The translations under genes and the position numbers were made by a program. The notes below the pieces were generated by a model, which saw nothing but the letters and a program-made list of their open reading frames with translations, searched no databases and was not told the DNA's origin. A DNA stretch of 47,806 nucleotides from Cryobacterium fucosi. GTDB lineage: Bacteria; Actinomycetota; Actinomycetes; Actinomycetales; Microbacteriaceae. This document shows, piece by piece, positions 16,095 to 23,806 of the stretch (the first letter of the stretch is position 1; the number at the start of each line of letters is the position of its first letter). The stretch is from positions 1 through 47,806 of the forward strand of contig NZ_SOHH01000106.1 of assembly GCF_004403515.1 (NCBI RefSeq), in the 5' to 3' direction.

Positions 16095-17749
16095 CAGTCG
16101 AATTCGGCGACGCGGAGGCTGAGCCACAGGATGAGGGTGTCGTCCGGATCGCCGAGGTCGACGCCGAACAGCTCGCGGGCCCGGCGCAACCGGTACCGGA
16201 GCGTGTTCTGGTGCACCGAGAGCAGGCCGGCCGTCACGGCGGAATCCCGGGAGCAGTCCAGGTAGGTGCGCAGCGTGCGCGCGTATTCGGTACCGGTGGC
16301 GGCATCCAGTTCGAGGATGCGCGTGGCCGCGGGCGAGCCCAGCCGGGGCGTGTCCCGGAAGACCTGGGCCAACTCCAGCAGCGTCAACTGGCTGCGGGCA
16401 TCCCGCGCGCTCGCGACCCGGCCGGTGCCCGGTCGGCCGGTGTCCGGACGCCCGGCAGCCAGGAGCAGCACCAGATCGGCGTCGTGACGCGACCGTGCGA
16501 TGCCGCCGAGGGTTGGCACCGACGACCCGACCGAGGCGCGCACCGTGATCCCGAACGCGGACCCGGCCCGCGCAACCACCCGCTCCGCGACGGCCTCGAC
16601 GCCGGCCGGTGCAGACCCGGCCTGCCCGGCGAACAGAGCGTAGACCGTGGTGCCGATGACGACGCATTCCGAGCCCGGCTGGTGTGCCTCGCACTGGATG
16701 GCGATCAGGTCGATCAGCCTGAGCAGACGGAGCTCGTCGCCCGTCGAGGCGAGCTCGGGCAGGAAGGCGAGCACCACGAACGGTCCGGCCGGGTCGAGGC
16801 CCAGCTGGGTGGCCAAGAGGCGCGAGTCGTCCCCGCCCTCGAGCAGGCGCCGCAACAGTTCGGCGCGCTGCTGGCGCGCCAGGTCAGCGGTGCTCCGGGC
16901 TCTGAGCAGGTGCAGGGCGGCCATGTCGGAGGCCCGTTCCAGCGCGCGCTCGGCATCCGTGTCGAGATCGCCGGCCGCGTCGACGACCCAGATCGATCCG
17001 AGCGGCTGGGCGCCGGCGCGAACGGCGACCGCGAGGCGGTCGAGGCCCGGCGGGAGCCCCGGCACCCGCACGGCGCCCGCCGCGCGGAACACCGACGCGT
17101 ACTGGGCCGCGTTCTCCGGCAGGTCAGGCACCCGGCGGCCGAGGATCCCCTCGCGCCGATCGGCGTCGATGATCTGCCCCGGCACGGTCGAGTAGGCCAA
17201 GATGTGCGTCTGGAGGTCTTCGATCGCGGTTGCGCCTCCGATCATCGCGGCGATCGCGTTCGCCAGCGCGAACAGGTCGCCGACCGGGGTAGCCGAGAGG
17301 GAGCTGTCGGCCTCGCTCGCACTCGTCAGCGCGGAGTTGAGCAGGGCGTCCACCTGGCGCCAGTCGAGTTCGTCGTCCACCACCAGCAGGGCCATGCCCT
17401 CGGCGTCCGCCACCGCGGCGAGGGTCTCCACGCTCAGGCCGAGCGACTTCACGATGACCGCGCCGAACCCACGGCGGGCGGCGTCGCGCACGATCCGCGG
17501 CGAGTCCGCATCGGTGGGGTGCACCCCGATTCCCAGCAGGATGCCGTCGCGCGGGCCGCGCGAGACGCTCAACGGATCGAACAGGGTCGGGCTGGTCAAG
17601 GGCAACCGAAGCGCGCTCTCCCGGGAGGCCAGCCGCAGCCCCGACCCGTCGAGCACCGCCAGCAGCTCTGCCACACCGATGCCGGCCGGGGCATCCGGCG
17701 CGGCGGCACCGGCCGCAGCCGTGGCGTGGGGTGTCACGGGCGGTCGCAT
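16094..17749 (-). CDS. PucR-family transcriptional regulator
   Basis: A 551-residue regulator. An N-terminal PucR ligand-binding region (about 30-145; ILLGIGVHPTDADS, GAVIVKSLGLSVETLAAVAD) is followed by a GAF-like/GGDEF-like middle and the C-terminal PucR helix-turn-helix (about 490-550; TLRTYLDCSRDSAVTAGLLS, then VHQNTLRYRLRRARELFGVD). PucR proteins sense purine or amino-acid metabolites and control adjacent catabolic or transport genes. It is transcribed divergently from the acyltransferase/racemase/ABC operon, with two matching sites in the shared 103-bp gap (17770-17817), which makes it the likely regulator of that operon. ATG 17749 is chosen; a GTG nine bases upstream is possible. Confidence 0.85.
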   Translation of the reverse strand: MRPPVTPHATAAAGAAAPDAPAGIGVAELLAVLDGSGLRLASRESALRLPLTSPTLFDPLSVSRGPRDGILLGIGVHPTDADSPRIVRDAARRGFGAVIVKSLGLSVETLAAVADAEGMALLVVDDELDWRQVDALLNSALTSASEADSSLSATPVGDLFALANAIAAMIGGATAIEDLQTHILAYSTVPGQIIDADRREGILGRRVPDLPENAAQYASVFRAAGAVRVPGLPPGLDRLAVAVRAGAQPLGSIWVVDAAGDLDTDAERALERASDMAALHLLRARSTADLARQQRAELLRRLLEGGDDSRLLATQLGLDPAGPFVVLAFLPELASTGDELRLLRLIDLIAIQCEAHQPGSECVVIGTTVYALFAGQAGSAPAGVEAVAERVVARAGSAFGITVRASVGSSVPTLGGIARSRHDADLVLLLAAGRPDTGRPGTGRVASARDARSQLTLLELAQVFRDTPRLGSPAATRILELDAATGTEYARTLRTYLDCSRDSAVTAGLLSVHQNTLRYRLRRARELFGVDLGDPDDTLILWLSLRVAEFD

Positions 17750-17769
17750 ATCGATCACCGTAGTCGATA

Positions 17770-17817
17770 ATTGTGCTGCACGACAATAAAAAAACATATT
17801 CTTCATGCTGCACGACG
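17770..17817. promoter_or_regulatory. Candidate operators in the divergent pucR/acyltransferase promoter region
   Basis: ATTGTGCTGCACGACAAT (17770-17787) has symmetric ends ATTGT/ACAAT and centre TGCA. Its core TGCTGCACGAC recurs at 17807-17817, 33 bp (about three helical turns) downstream, with an A-run (17788-17794) between. Such spaced repeats between divergent genes are what one expects for binding of the PucR-type protein; the assignment is inference. Confidence 0.55.
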
Positions 17818-17852
17818 ACGACACCGGCGTTCCACTTGGCCACACTGGAACA

Positions 17853-18719
17853 ATGTTGCAGAGCCTCGAAGTCAGCCCCGTCGTCCGCCAGGCGCAGGAC
17901 GCCGCGGCGCGTGCGGCTGTCCTCGCCGGGGTGCGGGTGGGCGACGAGTCCGAGCTGGAGCGTCTTCGCGAGGTCGAGGCTCTGCTCGTCACGGTGTGGG
18001 GCACCTCGCAGCACGGCGCCCCGATCCCGACGGACCTGCTCAGGAGCATCAGTCATGCCGGGTGCAACGTCACGGCTGCGTACACCGCGGGCGGGGTTCT
18101 CTGCGGGGCCGCCGTGGCGATCGTGTCGCCGGGTACCGCCGGGATGTATTCGCTCATCGCCGGGGTCCTGCCTGGCCTGGGCGACGCCGGCGTCGGTTTC
18201 GCACTCAAGCAGTACCAGCGAGCCTGGGCGCTCGCCCGCGGAATCGAGACGATGACCTGGACCTTCGACCCGCTGGTGAGCAGGAACGCCCGGTTCAACC
18301 TGACGAAACTGGGCGCGCAGGCGGAGGAATACCTCGATGACTTCTACGGCCCGATGGCGGACGAGATCAACGCGAACGACGAGAGCGACCGGCTCGTGGC
18401 GATCTGGCCGCTGACGAGCAGGGAGGCGATCGACTGCAGCACGGGCCTCCCCGTGGCCATCGCGTTGCCGGCCTTCACGCCGGACCAGGTGCGCGGCACC
18501 GGCCCGGACGGCCACCCCAGCGTGGCCCTGGCCGCCGGGTCCACCTGGTGCCGCGTGCCGACCGACATCGTCGCGCTGCGGGTCGGGCGACCCGGCGAGG
18601 CCCGCGCCTGGCGGGCCGCGACCCGAGCACTCTTCACAACGGCATTCGCCTCCGGGCTCGCCGCCCACGGGGTCACCCGATCCGGCTGGTACCGGCTCGC
18701 AACCAAAGGACAGCAATGA
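17853..18719 (+). CDS. COG3375-type GNAT acyltransferase, probably amino-acid N-acyltransferase
   Basis: A 288-residue predicted acyltransferase of the COG3375 group. The GNAT core is seen at GVLPGLGDAGVGFALKQYQR (acyl-CoA site, though the usual RGRGIG is replaced by LGDAGV), then ALARGIETMTWTFDPLVSRN and FNLTKLGAQAEEYLDDFYG, both hallmark blocks of the group. Its stop overlaps the racemase ATG by four bases. In other bacteria this family is encoded beside N-acylamino-acid racemases, where a transferase makes the N-succinyl or N-acetyl amino acid that the racemase uses. ATG 17853 is chosen because the earlier ATG (17805) lies in the presumed operator. Confidence 0.75.
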   Translation: MLQSLEVSPVVRQAQDAAARAAVLAGVRVGDESELERLREVEALLVTVWGTSQHGAPIPTDLLRSISHAGCNVTAAYTAGGVLCGAAVAIVSPGTAGMYSLIAGVLPGLGDAGVGFALKQYQRAWALARGIETMTWTFDPLVSRNARFNLTKLGAQAEEYLDDFYGPMADEINANDESDRLVAIWPLTSREAIDCSTGLPVAIALPAFTPDQVRGTGPDGHPSVALAAGSTWCRVPTDIVALRVGRPGEARAWRAATRALFTTAFASGLAAHGVTRSGWYRLATKGQQ

Positions 18720-19825
18720 GAATCGAAAACATCGAACTGCGCCGGGTCACGCTCCCGCTGGTCAGTCCGTTCCGCACCTCGTTCGGCACCTCGACGGAAC
18801 GCGAGACCACCCTCGTGCGGGTCAGCACCGCCACCGCCGAGGGCTGGGCTGAATGCGCCGCCGAACCCGACCCCCTCTACAGCTCCGAGTTCCTCGACGG
18901 AGCAGACCTCGTCATCCGTGACCACCTCGTGCCGCGGCTGCAAGCGCTCGGCGACAGGCTCACCGCCGAACACGTGGCCACGGCCCTCGCCCCGGTCAAG
19001 GGACACCCGATGGCCAAGGCGGTGCTCGAGACCGCCATTCTCGACGCCCAGCTCAAGGAGACCGGGGTGTCTTTCGGCCAGTACCTCGGCGCCGTGCATG
19101 ACACCGTGCCGGCGGGAGTGTCGGTGGGCATCATGGATTCACTGGACGAACTGCTCGACGCGGTCGCGGGCTACCTCGCCGAGGGCTACCTGCGGATCAA
19201 ACTGAAGATCGAACCGGGCTGGGACCTGGTGCCCGTGCGCGCCGTGCGTGAGCGCTTCGGTGACGACATCCTCTTGCAGGTCGACGCCAACACCGCCTAC
19301 AGCCTCGCGGATGCCCGCCACCTCGCCCGTCTCGACCCCTTCGACCTGCTCCTGATGGAACAGCCACTGAAGGAGGACGACCTCCTCGGCCACGCCGCCC
19401 TCGCCAGGCTGATCACGACTCCGATCTGCCTCGACGAATCGATCGAGTCCGCCCGCGACGCGGCCGCGGCGATCACCCTCGGCGCGTGCAGCATCATCAA
19501 TGTGAAGCCGGCCCGGGTCGGCGGCTACCTCGAGGCCAGGCGCATCCACGACGTCGCGGCGGCCCACGGGGTTCCGGTCTGGTGCGGCGGCATGCTCGAA
19601 ACCGGCATCGGGCGGGCTGCGAACGTCGCGCTGGCCGCCCTGCCGAATTTCGTGCTGCCGGGGGACACCTCCGCCTCGAACCGCTACTACGCGCAGGACC
19701 TGACCGCGCCGTTCGCGCTCGAGGACGGTCACCTGCGGGTGCCCAGCGGCCCCGGCATCGGCGTCGACGTGCTGCCCGACGTGCTCGCCGACGTCACGAC
19801 GGCCAGGACCGACATCGCCTTCTGA
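18716..19825 (+). CDS. N-acylamino-acid racemase / o-succinylbenzoate synthase family enolase
   Basis: A 369-residue enolase-superfamily protein of the MenC/NSAR group. All catalytic residues are visible: the KxK pair in RIKLKIEPG (Lys162, Lys164), metal ligands Asp190 (LLQVDANTAY), Glu215 (LLMEQPL) and Asp240 (CLDESI), and Lys264 in INVKPARVGG. These sit one residue from the numbering of the Amycolatopsis racemase (Lys163, Asp189, Glu214, Asp239, Lys263). Family members racemise N-succinyl or N-acetyl amino acids or make o-succinylbenzoate in menaquinone synthesis. The neighbouring acyltransferase and amino-acid transporter, and the absence of other men genes, favour racemase (inference). 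It overlaps the acyltransferase stop by four bases and has AAAGGA upstream. Confidence 0.85.
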   Translation: MRIENIELRRVTLPLVSPFRTSFGTSTERETTLVRVSTATAEGWAECAAEPDPLYSSEFLDGADLVIRDHLVPRLQALGDRLTAEHVATALAPVKGHPMAKAVLETAILDAQLKETGVSFGQYLGAVHDTVPAGVSVGIMDSLDELLDAVAGYLAEGYLRIKLKIEPGWDLVPVRAVRERFGDDILLQVDANTAYSLADARHLARLDPFDLLLMEQPLKEDDLLGHAALARLITTPICLDESIESARDAAAAITLGACSIINVKPARVGGYLEARRIHDVAAAHGVPVWCGGMLETGIGRAANVALAALPNFVLPGDTSASNRYYAQDLTAPFALEDGHLRVPSGPGIGVDVLPDVLADVTTARTDIAF

Positions 19826-19885
19826 CCGGCTCCCCCCACCACACCTTCGTCCCACCCCCGCGCCACCCCAGTCAGGAGAGCACCA

Positions 19886-20815
19886 ATGAACTTTGACAAA
19901 CGAACCCGCCGGCCTGTTCTGCTGGCAGCCTCGATCGGGGTCACCGCGGCGCTCGTGCTATCGGCGTGCTCCGCCGCCGGCACGGCCCCCGCGGCGAAGG
20001 CGCCGTCCCCCGCCGACGTCGACGCTGCTGCTGCGGCGGCGTTGCCGGCCAGGTACAAGGAGGCAGGCACCATCAAAGTCGCCTCCGACATCCCGTTCCC
20101 GCCGATGGAGATGTTCGACGACAACCAGAACCTCACCGGTTTCGACTACGACCTCGCGCAGGCGATGGGCGCCAAGCTCGGCGTGACGATGGACCTGCAG
20201 ACCCAGAGCTTCGACAGCATCATTCCCTCGCTTCAGTCCGGCAAGCACGACGTGATCATGTCGGGGATGAACGACACCCCGGAGCGCCAGAAGACGATCG
20301 ATTTCGTCGACTACCTCCATGCCGGATTCTCCATCCTCGTGCCCGCCGGCAACCCGGGCAAGATTGCCACGGTGCTGGACCTCTGCGGCAAGGATGTCGC
20401 TGTGCAGAAGGCCACCGTGCAGGCCGAGATCCTGCGTGGTTACGACGCCGAATGTACGGCGGCCGGCCCCGGCCCGATGAAGATCGCCGAGCTGCCGCTG
20501 GAGACCGACGTGCAGACGGCGGTGCGCTCAGGGAAGGCCGTCGCCGATGTCGTCGATTCGGCCGTCGCCTCCTATGCGGCCCAGACCGCGGGCGGAGGGA
20601 CGATGTTCGAGGTCGTGCGCGACCCGGCGAATCCGGCCGGGTACAACCCGGTCTACACGGGCATCGGCGTGCTCAAGAAGGACTCGGGGCTGAGCCAGGC
20701 GCTGCTGCTCGCACTGCAGGCGGTCGTGGCCGACGGGTCCTATGCGGAGATCCTGAAGAAGTACGACATGGGCGATTACGCCGTCGACGCTGCCGGCCTC
20801 AACCTCGGCACGTGA
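19886..20815 (+). CDS. Amino-acid ABC transporter substrate-binding lipoprotein
   Basis: A 309-residue solute-binding protein of the polar amino-acid (family 3) type. It has a lipoprotein signal with lipobox LSAC near residue 31, then IKVASDIPFPPMEMFD and LTGFDYDLAQAMGAKLG, the family-3 signature. DVIMSGMNDTPERQKTIDFV and a C-terminal lobe with YAEILKKYDMG follow. It captures an amino acid at the outer face of the membrane and delivers it to the permease encoded next. AGGAG lies eight bases before ATG 19886. The permease gene starts four bases after the stop. The ligand is not evident; a D-amino acid or an N-acyl amino acid would fit the operon (inference). Confidence 0.9.
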   Translation: MNFDKRTRRPVLLAASIGVTAALVLSACSAAGTAPAAKAPSPADVDAAAAAALPARYKEAGTIKVASDIPFPPMEMFDDNQNLTGFDYDLAQAMGAKLGVTMDLQTQSFDSIIPSLQSGKHDVIMSGMNDTPERQKTIDFVDYLHAGFSILVPAGNPGKIATVLDLCGKDVAVQKATVQAEILRGYDAECTAAGPGPMKIAELPLETDVQTAVRSGKAVADVVDSAVASYAAQTAGGGTMFEVVRDPANPAGYNPVYTGIGVLKKDSGLSQALLLALQAVVADGSYAEILKKYDMGDYAVDAAGLNLGT

Positions 20816-20819
20816 CCGG

Positions 20820-21803
20820 ATGCCGCAGGCAACCCTGACCGGCCCAGGCCCGGCACCCGCCGGCCCGGCGCTCGAGATCGACCCGGACGACATCGTCGCC
20901 GTGCCGCTCCGGCATCCGTGGCGGTGGATCCTCGCCGTCTTCCTGCTGATCGGTTTCGTGAGCCTGGGCATCTCGCTCTGGCAGAACGAGAACATCGACC
21001 ACCCCACCATCACCGAGTTCATCTTCAACCCCCGGATCCTCAGCGGCGTCGTGCTGACGGTCGTGCTCACGGTCGTCGCCATGCTCGTGTCCACCGTGCT
21101 CGGGGTGCTGCTGGCCGTGATGAGGCTCTCGAACAACCCGGTGATGAACACCCTGGCCTGGCTGTACGTCTGGGCGTTCCGCGGCACCCCCTTGCTGATC
21201 CAGATCGTGTTCTGGGGCTACCTCGGGCTGCTCTACTCGCAGATCTCGATGGGCATCCCGTTCACCGATTTCACGATCTTCTCGATCGACACGAACACGC
21301 TGATCCCGGCCCTCACCGCCGGGCTCCTCGCCCTCACCCTCAACCAGGCCGCCTACTCGGCGGAGATCGTGCGCTCCGGCATGCTCTCGGTGGACGAGGG
21401 CCAGTATGAGGCCGCCTATTCGGTGGGGATGAGCCCGGTCTTCACCCTGTTCAAGGTGGTTCTGCCACAGGCGATGCGGGTGATCATCCCGCCGATGGGC
21501 AACGAGACGATCTCGATGCTCAAGAACACCTCCCTGCTGTCGGTCATCGCCGTGCTCGAGCTCTACACGGTCGCCACCCAGATCTCCTCGCAGAACCTGC
21601 GCCAGGTCGAGCTCCTGCTCGTCGTCAGCTGCTGGTACCTGTTCCTCACCTCCGTGCTGTCGATCCCGCAGTACTACCTCGAGCGCTACTACGGCCGCGG
21701 CAAGGCCAGGAGCCTCCCGCCGACCCCGTTCCAACGTCTCCGCGCGGTCCTCCGGCACACCCCGATCAACACCCACCGCACCGACAGTCAGGACGCCCCA
21801 TGA
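20820..21803 (+). CDS. Amino-acid ABC transporter permease (HisM/GlnP family)
   Basis: A 327-residue membrane protein with about six helices. The first hydrophobic segment (WILAVFLLIGFVSLGISLW) is followed by a periplasmic stretch, then the family core beginning GVVLTVVLTVVAMLVSTVLG. NPVMNTLAWLYVWAFRGTPL is the conserved start of the HisMQ signature, and the EAA loop QYEAAYSVGMSPVFTLFKVV contacts the ATPase. A single permease probably works as a homodimer. It overlaps the ATPase gene by four bases. The N-terminal 35 residues and the C-terminal 40 residues are cytoplasmic tails longer than usual. Confidence 0.9.
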   Translation: MPQATLTGPGPAPAGPALEIDPDDIVAVPLRHPWRWILAVFLLIGFVSLGISLWQNENIDHPTITEFIFNPRILSGVVLTVVLTVVAMLVSTVLGVLLAVMRLSNNPVMNTLAWLYVWAFRGTPLLIQIVFWGYLGLLYSQISMGIPFTDFTIFSIDTNTLIPALTAGLLALTLNQAAYSAEIVRSGMLSVDEGQYEAAYSVGMSPVFTLFKVVLPQAMRVIIPPMGNETISMLKNTSLLSVIAVLELYTVATQISSQNLRQVELLLVVSCWYLFLTSVLSIPQYYLERYYGRGKARSLPPTPFQRLRAVLRHTPINTHRTDSQDAP

Positions 21804-22612
21804 CCGGCGCAGGCCAGGCGATCTCCACTCCCACCGCCACCCACACCACGGTCGAACCGCTGCTCAGCGCGCTCAAGGTGCGCAAGAGCTACGGCGGGGT
21901 AGAGGTGCTGAAGGGCATCTCGCTCGCCGTGAACCCCGGCCAGGTCATGTGCCTGCTCGGTCCGTCCGGTTCGGGAAAGTCCACGTTCCTGCGCTGCATC
22001 AACCACCTTGAGCGAATCGACGGCGGCCGGATCTCGGTCGGCGGAGAGCTCGTCGGCTACGCCCAGCGGGGGGATCGCATCTTCGAGATGAACTCGCGTG
22101 AGGTGGCCAGGCAGCGTCGGGGGATCGGCATGGTCTTCCAACGGTTCAACCTGTTCCCGCACATGACCGCCCTCGAGAACATCACGGCCGCGCCGATCGG
22201 CGTGCGCCGGATCTCCAGGCAGAGGGCGAAGGACCGGGGCCTCGAATTGCTCGACCGGGTGGGCCTGGCCAGCCTGGCCCAGTCGTATCCGGCCCAGCTG
22301 TCCGGCGGGCAGCAGCAGCGCGTCGCGATCGCCCGCGCGCTCGCGATGGATCCCCAGCTGCTCCTCTTCGACGAGCCGACCAGCGCCCTGGATCCGGAGC
22401 TCGTCGGCGACGTGCTGGACGTGATGCGCACCCTCGCCGCGGACGGAATGACCATGGTCGTCGTGACCCACGAAATCGGCTTCGCCAGGGGCGCGGCCGA
22501 CGTTGTGGTGTTCATGGACGGTGGAGTCGTGGTCGAATCGGGGCCGCCGGCCGAGGTCCTCGAGAACCCGCAGAGCCCGCGCACGAGGGCATTCCTGGAC
22601 AGCGTGATGTAG
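21800..22612 (+). CDS. Amino-acid ABC transporter ATP-binding protein (GlnQ type)
   Basis: A 270-residue nucleotide-binding subunit: Walker A GPSGSGKST, Q-loop region GMVFQRFNLFPHMT, signature LSGGQQQRVAIARAL, Walker B LLLFDEPTSALDPE and switch VVTHE, all intact. It resembles the GlnQ/HisP group that energises polar amino-acid uptake. It has an N-terminal extension of about 20 residues before the first strand. It is the last clear member of the operon beginning at 17853, starting within the last codons of the permease gene; the next gene follows after 78 bp. Confidence 0.9.
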   Translation: MTGAGQAISTPTATHTTVEPLLSALKVRKSYGGVEVLKGISLAVNPGQVMCLLGPSGSGKSTFLRCINHLERIDGGRISVGGELVGYAQRGDRIFEMNSREVARQRRGIGMVFQRFNLFPHMTALENITAAPIGVRRISRQRAKDRGLELLDRVGLASLAQSYPAQLSGGQQQRVAIARALAMDPQLLLFDEPTSALDPELVGDVLDVMRTLAADGMTMVVVTHEIGFARGAADVVVFMDGGVVVESGPPAEVLENPQSPRTRAFLDSVM

Positions 22613-22690
22613 AAAGGGTCGACCTTGAACCCTCGCCGGAGTACCGTGACACTGGGTGCGGGCTCACCGCGGCCAGAATACGGAGTCGTC

Positions 22691-23644
22691 ATGTCGTCAC
22701 TGACAAACTACGGCCAGGCGATCGCATCGACCACCATCGCGCTCCAGCAGCTTCTGGCCTCTCCGCCGGTCGGGTTGCAGGCCACCGCCCGGGCGCCCGG
22801 CGCGGCCACGACGGGCCTGACCGGGGCATCGGTGAACCTGTTCCTCTACGGCGACAGCCTGATCAGCTACCGCGAGGCCAGCGCCCAGCAGGGCCCGAGC
22901 CGGGTCATCGCCGAGCTGCACTACCTGGTCAGCGCCTTCCCCGCGGACGACGGGGACGCGGATGCCGGCAGCCACCGGGCCTTCGGCGCCGCGAGGGCCG
23001 CGATCGAGCGGCACCCCGTGCTCACGGTGCCGGTCGGCTCGGCAGACAGCCTCCAGGTCTGGCTCACCCCGTCGCCCCTGACCGTCGAGGTGCTCACCTC
23101 TCTCTGGCAGGCGTCCGGGGCGCCGCTGCGGTTGTCCTTCGGGGTGATGGCTTCCTTCACCCTCGACGCGGCCGAACGGGTCGCCGTGGTCGGCACGGTG
23201 CACGACGTCGTGCAGCTCGCCGGGGCGGGAGCGATCGCCGTGTTCAGCGGCACGGATGCGGCGGCGAAGGCCGTTGCGGCGGCATCCGTGGCGCAGGAGC
23301 TGGGCAAGCCCCTCGTGACCGTGCCGCTCGACTCGATCGTCAGCCGGGACATGGACGAAACCGAGCGCAATCTCACCGAACTGTTCGAGCAGGCCGAGCA
23401 CCGGGGGGCGGTGCTGCTGATCGACGAGGCGGAGTCCTTGTTCGGCTTGCGCCCGGAGGTGCTCGATGTCGACGACCCATACTCGGAGATCGAGATCGGC
23501 CAGGTGCTTGACCGGCTCGGTCGGGCGCCCAGCGTCGTGATCATCGCGGTGCAGAATTCGGCCGGCGATGAGCTCGCCGACAGGACCAGGGTCGAGGTTA
23601 GGTTTCCGGCCGAGGGGCAGGCCGACTCGGCCCAGGCCAGTTGA
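22691..23644 (+). CDS. Pvc16-like (DUF4255) domain fused to a degenerate AAA+ ATPase domain
   Basis: A 317-residue two-domain protein. Residues about 5-165 follow DUF4255/Pvc16: YGQAIASTTIALQQLLA, GASVNLFLYGDSLISYREA, SRVIAELHYLVSAF, then HPVLTVP and WLTPSPLTVEVLTSLWQ. Pvc16 proteins cap tail tubes of contractile injection systems. Residues about 185-310 follow the Pvc15/Afp15-type AAA+ core: LGKPLVTVPLDSIVSRDMDE, TERNLTELFEQAEHRGAVLL, IDEAESLFGLRPEV. Walker B is intact, but Walker A, expected around VFSGTDAAAKAVAAAS, lacks the GKT/S lysine, so nucleotide binding is doubtful. ATG 22691 has GGAG five to six bases upstream and matches the domain start. No sheath, tube or baseplate gene is nearby. 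Confidence 0.75.
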   Translation: MSSLTNYGQAIASTTIALQQLLASPPVGLQATARAPGAATTGLTGASVNLFLYGDSLISYREASAQQGPSRVIAELHYLVSAFPADDGDADAGSHRAFGAARAAIERHPVLTVPVGSADSLQVWLTPSPLTVEVLTSLWQASGAPLRLSFGVMASFTLDAAERVAVVGTVHDVVQLAGAGAIAVFSGTDAAAKAVAAASVAQELGKPLVTVPLDSIVSRDMDETERNLTELFEQAEHRGAVLLIDEAESLFGLRPEVLDVDDPYSEIEIGQVLDRLGRAPSVVIIAVQNSAGDELADRTRVEVRFPAEGQADSAQAS

Positions 23645-23659
23645 GCCTACGCTGGCAGC

Positions 23660-23740
23660 ATGCCCTCGTTCCGGATCGAACTGACCATCGGCGCGGTGAA
23701 GCCCGGGGTCGCCCCGCACGTCGTGCGCCCCGTGCGCTGA
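23660..23740 (+). pseudogene. Truncated small gene ending in a 15-bp repeat
   Basis: An ATG at 23660 opens 26 codons (MPSFRIELTIGAVKPGVAPH...) before TGA at 23738. The opening resembles a short conserved actinobacterial protein whose usual form continues about 50 residues further; this is from memory and weak. Here the frame runs into a 15-bp repeat that carries TGA in every copy. It could be a real micropeptide or a gene cut short by the repeat. Confidence 0.35.
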
Positions 23741-23778
23741 CGCCCCGTGCGCTGACGCCCCGTGCGCTGACGCCCCGT
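23726..23778. repeat. 15-bp tandem repeat, three copies plus partial
   Basis: CGCCCCGTGCGCTGA occurs at 23726, 23741 and 23756, followed by CGCCCCGT at 23771. The unit is a multiple of three and each copy contains an in-frame TGA for the small frame upstream. Confidence 0.9.
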
Positions 23779-23787
23779 CGTGGGGCG
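23771..23787. terminator. Short GC hairpin between convergent genes
   Basis: CGCCCC (23771-23776) and GGGGCG (23782-23787) flank a 5-base loop. It lies between the end of the Pvc16-AAA gene/truncated frame and the convergent DUF429 gene. No T-run follows on either strand, so termination is only possible, not shown. Confidence 0.4.
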
Positions 23788-23806
23788 GCGGCTCAACACT
23801 CGTGCT

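Noticed and set aside
17805-17852. Earlier ATG for the COG3375 acyltransferase
   Set aside because: It falls on the second operator-like repeat and adds 16 residues with no family match.
18716-19825. Assignment as MenC of menaquinone synthesis
   Set aside because: Possible by fold, but no other men gene is present in the window and the acyltransferase and transporter context point to N-acyl amino acids; left open in the feature text.
22625-22690. TTG start for the Pvc16-AAA protein 22 codons upstream
   Set aside because: The ATG at 22691 has a GGAG site and coincides with the start of the DUF4255-like text.
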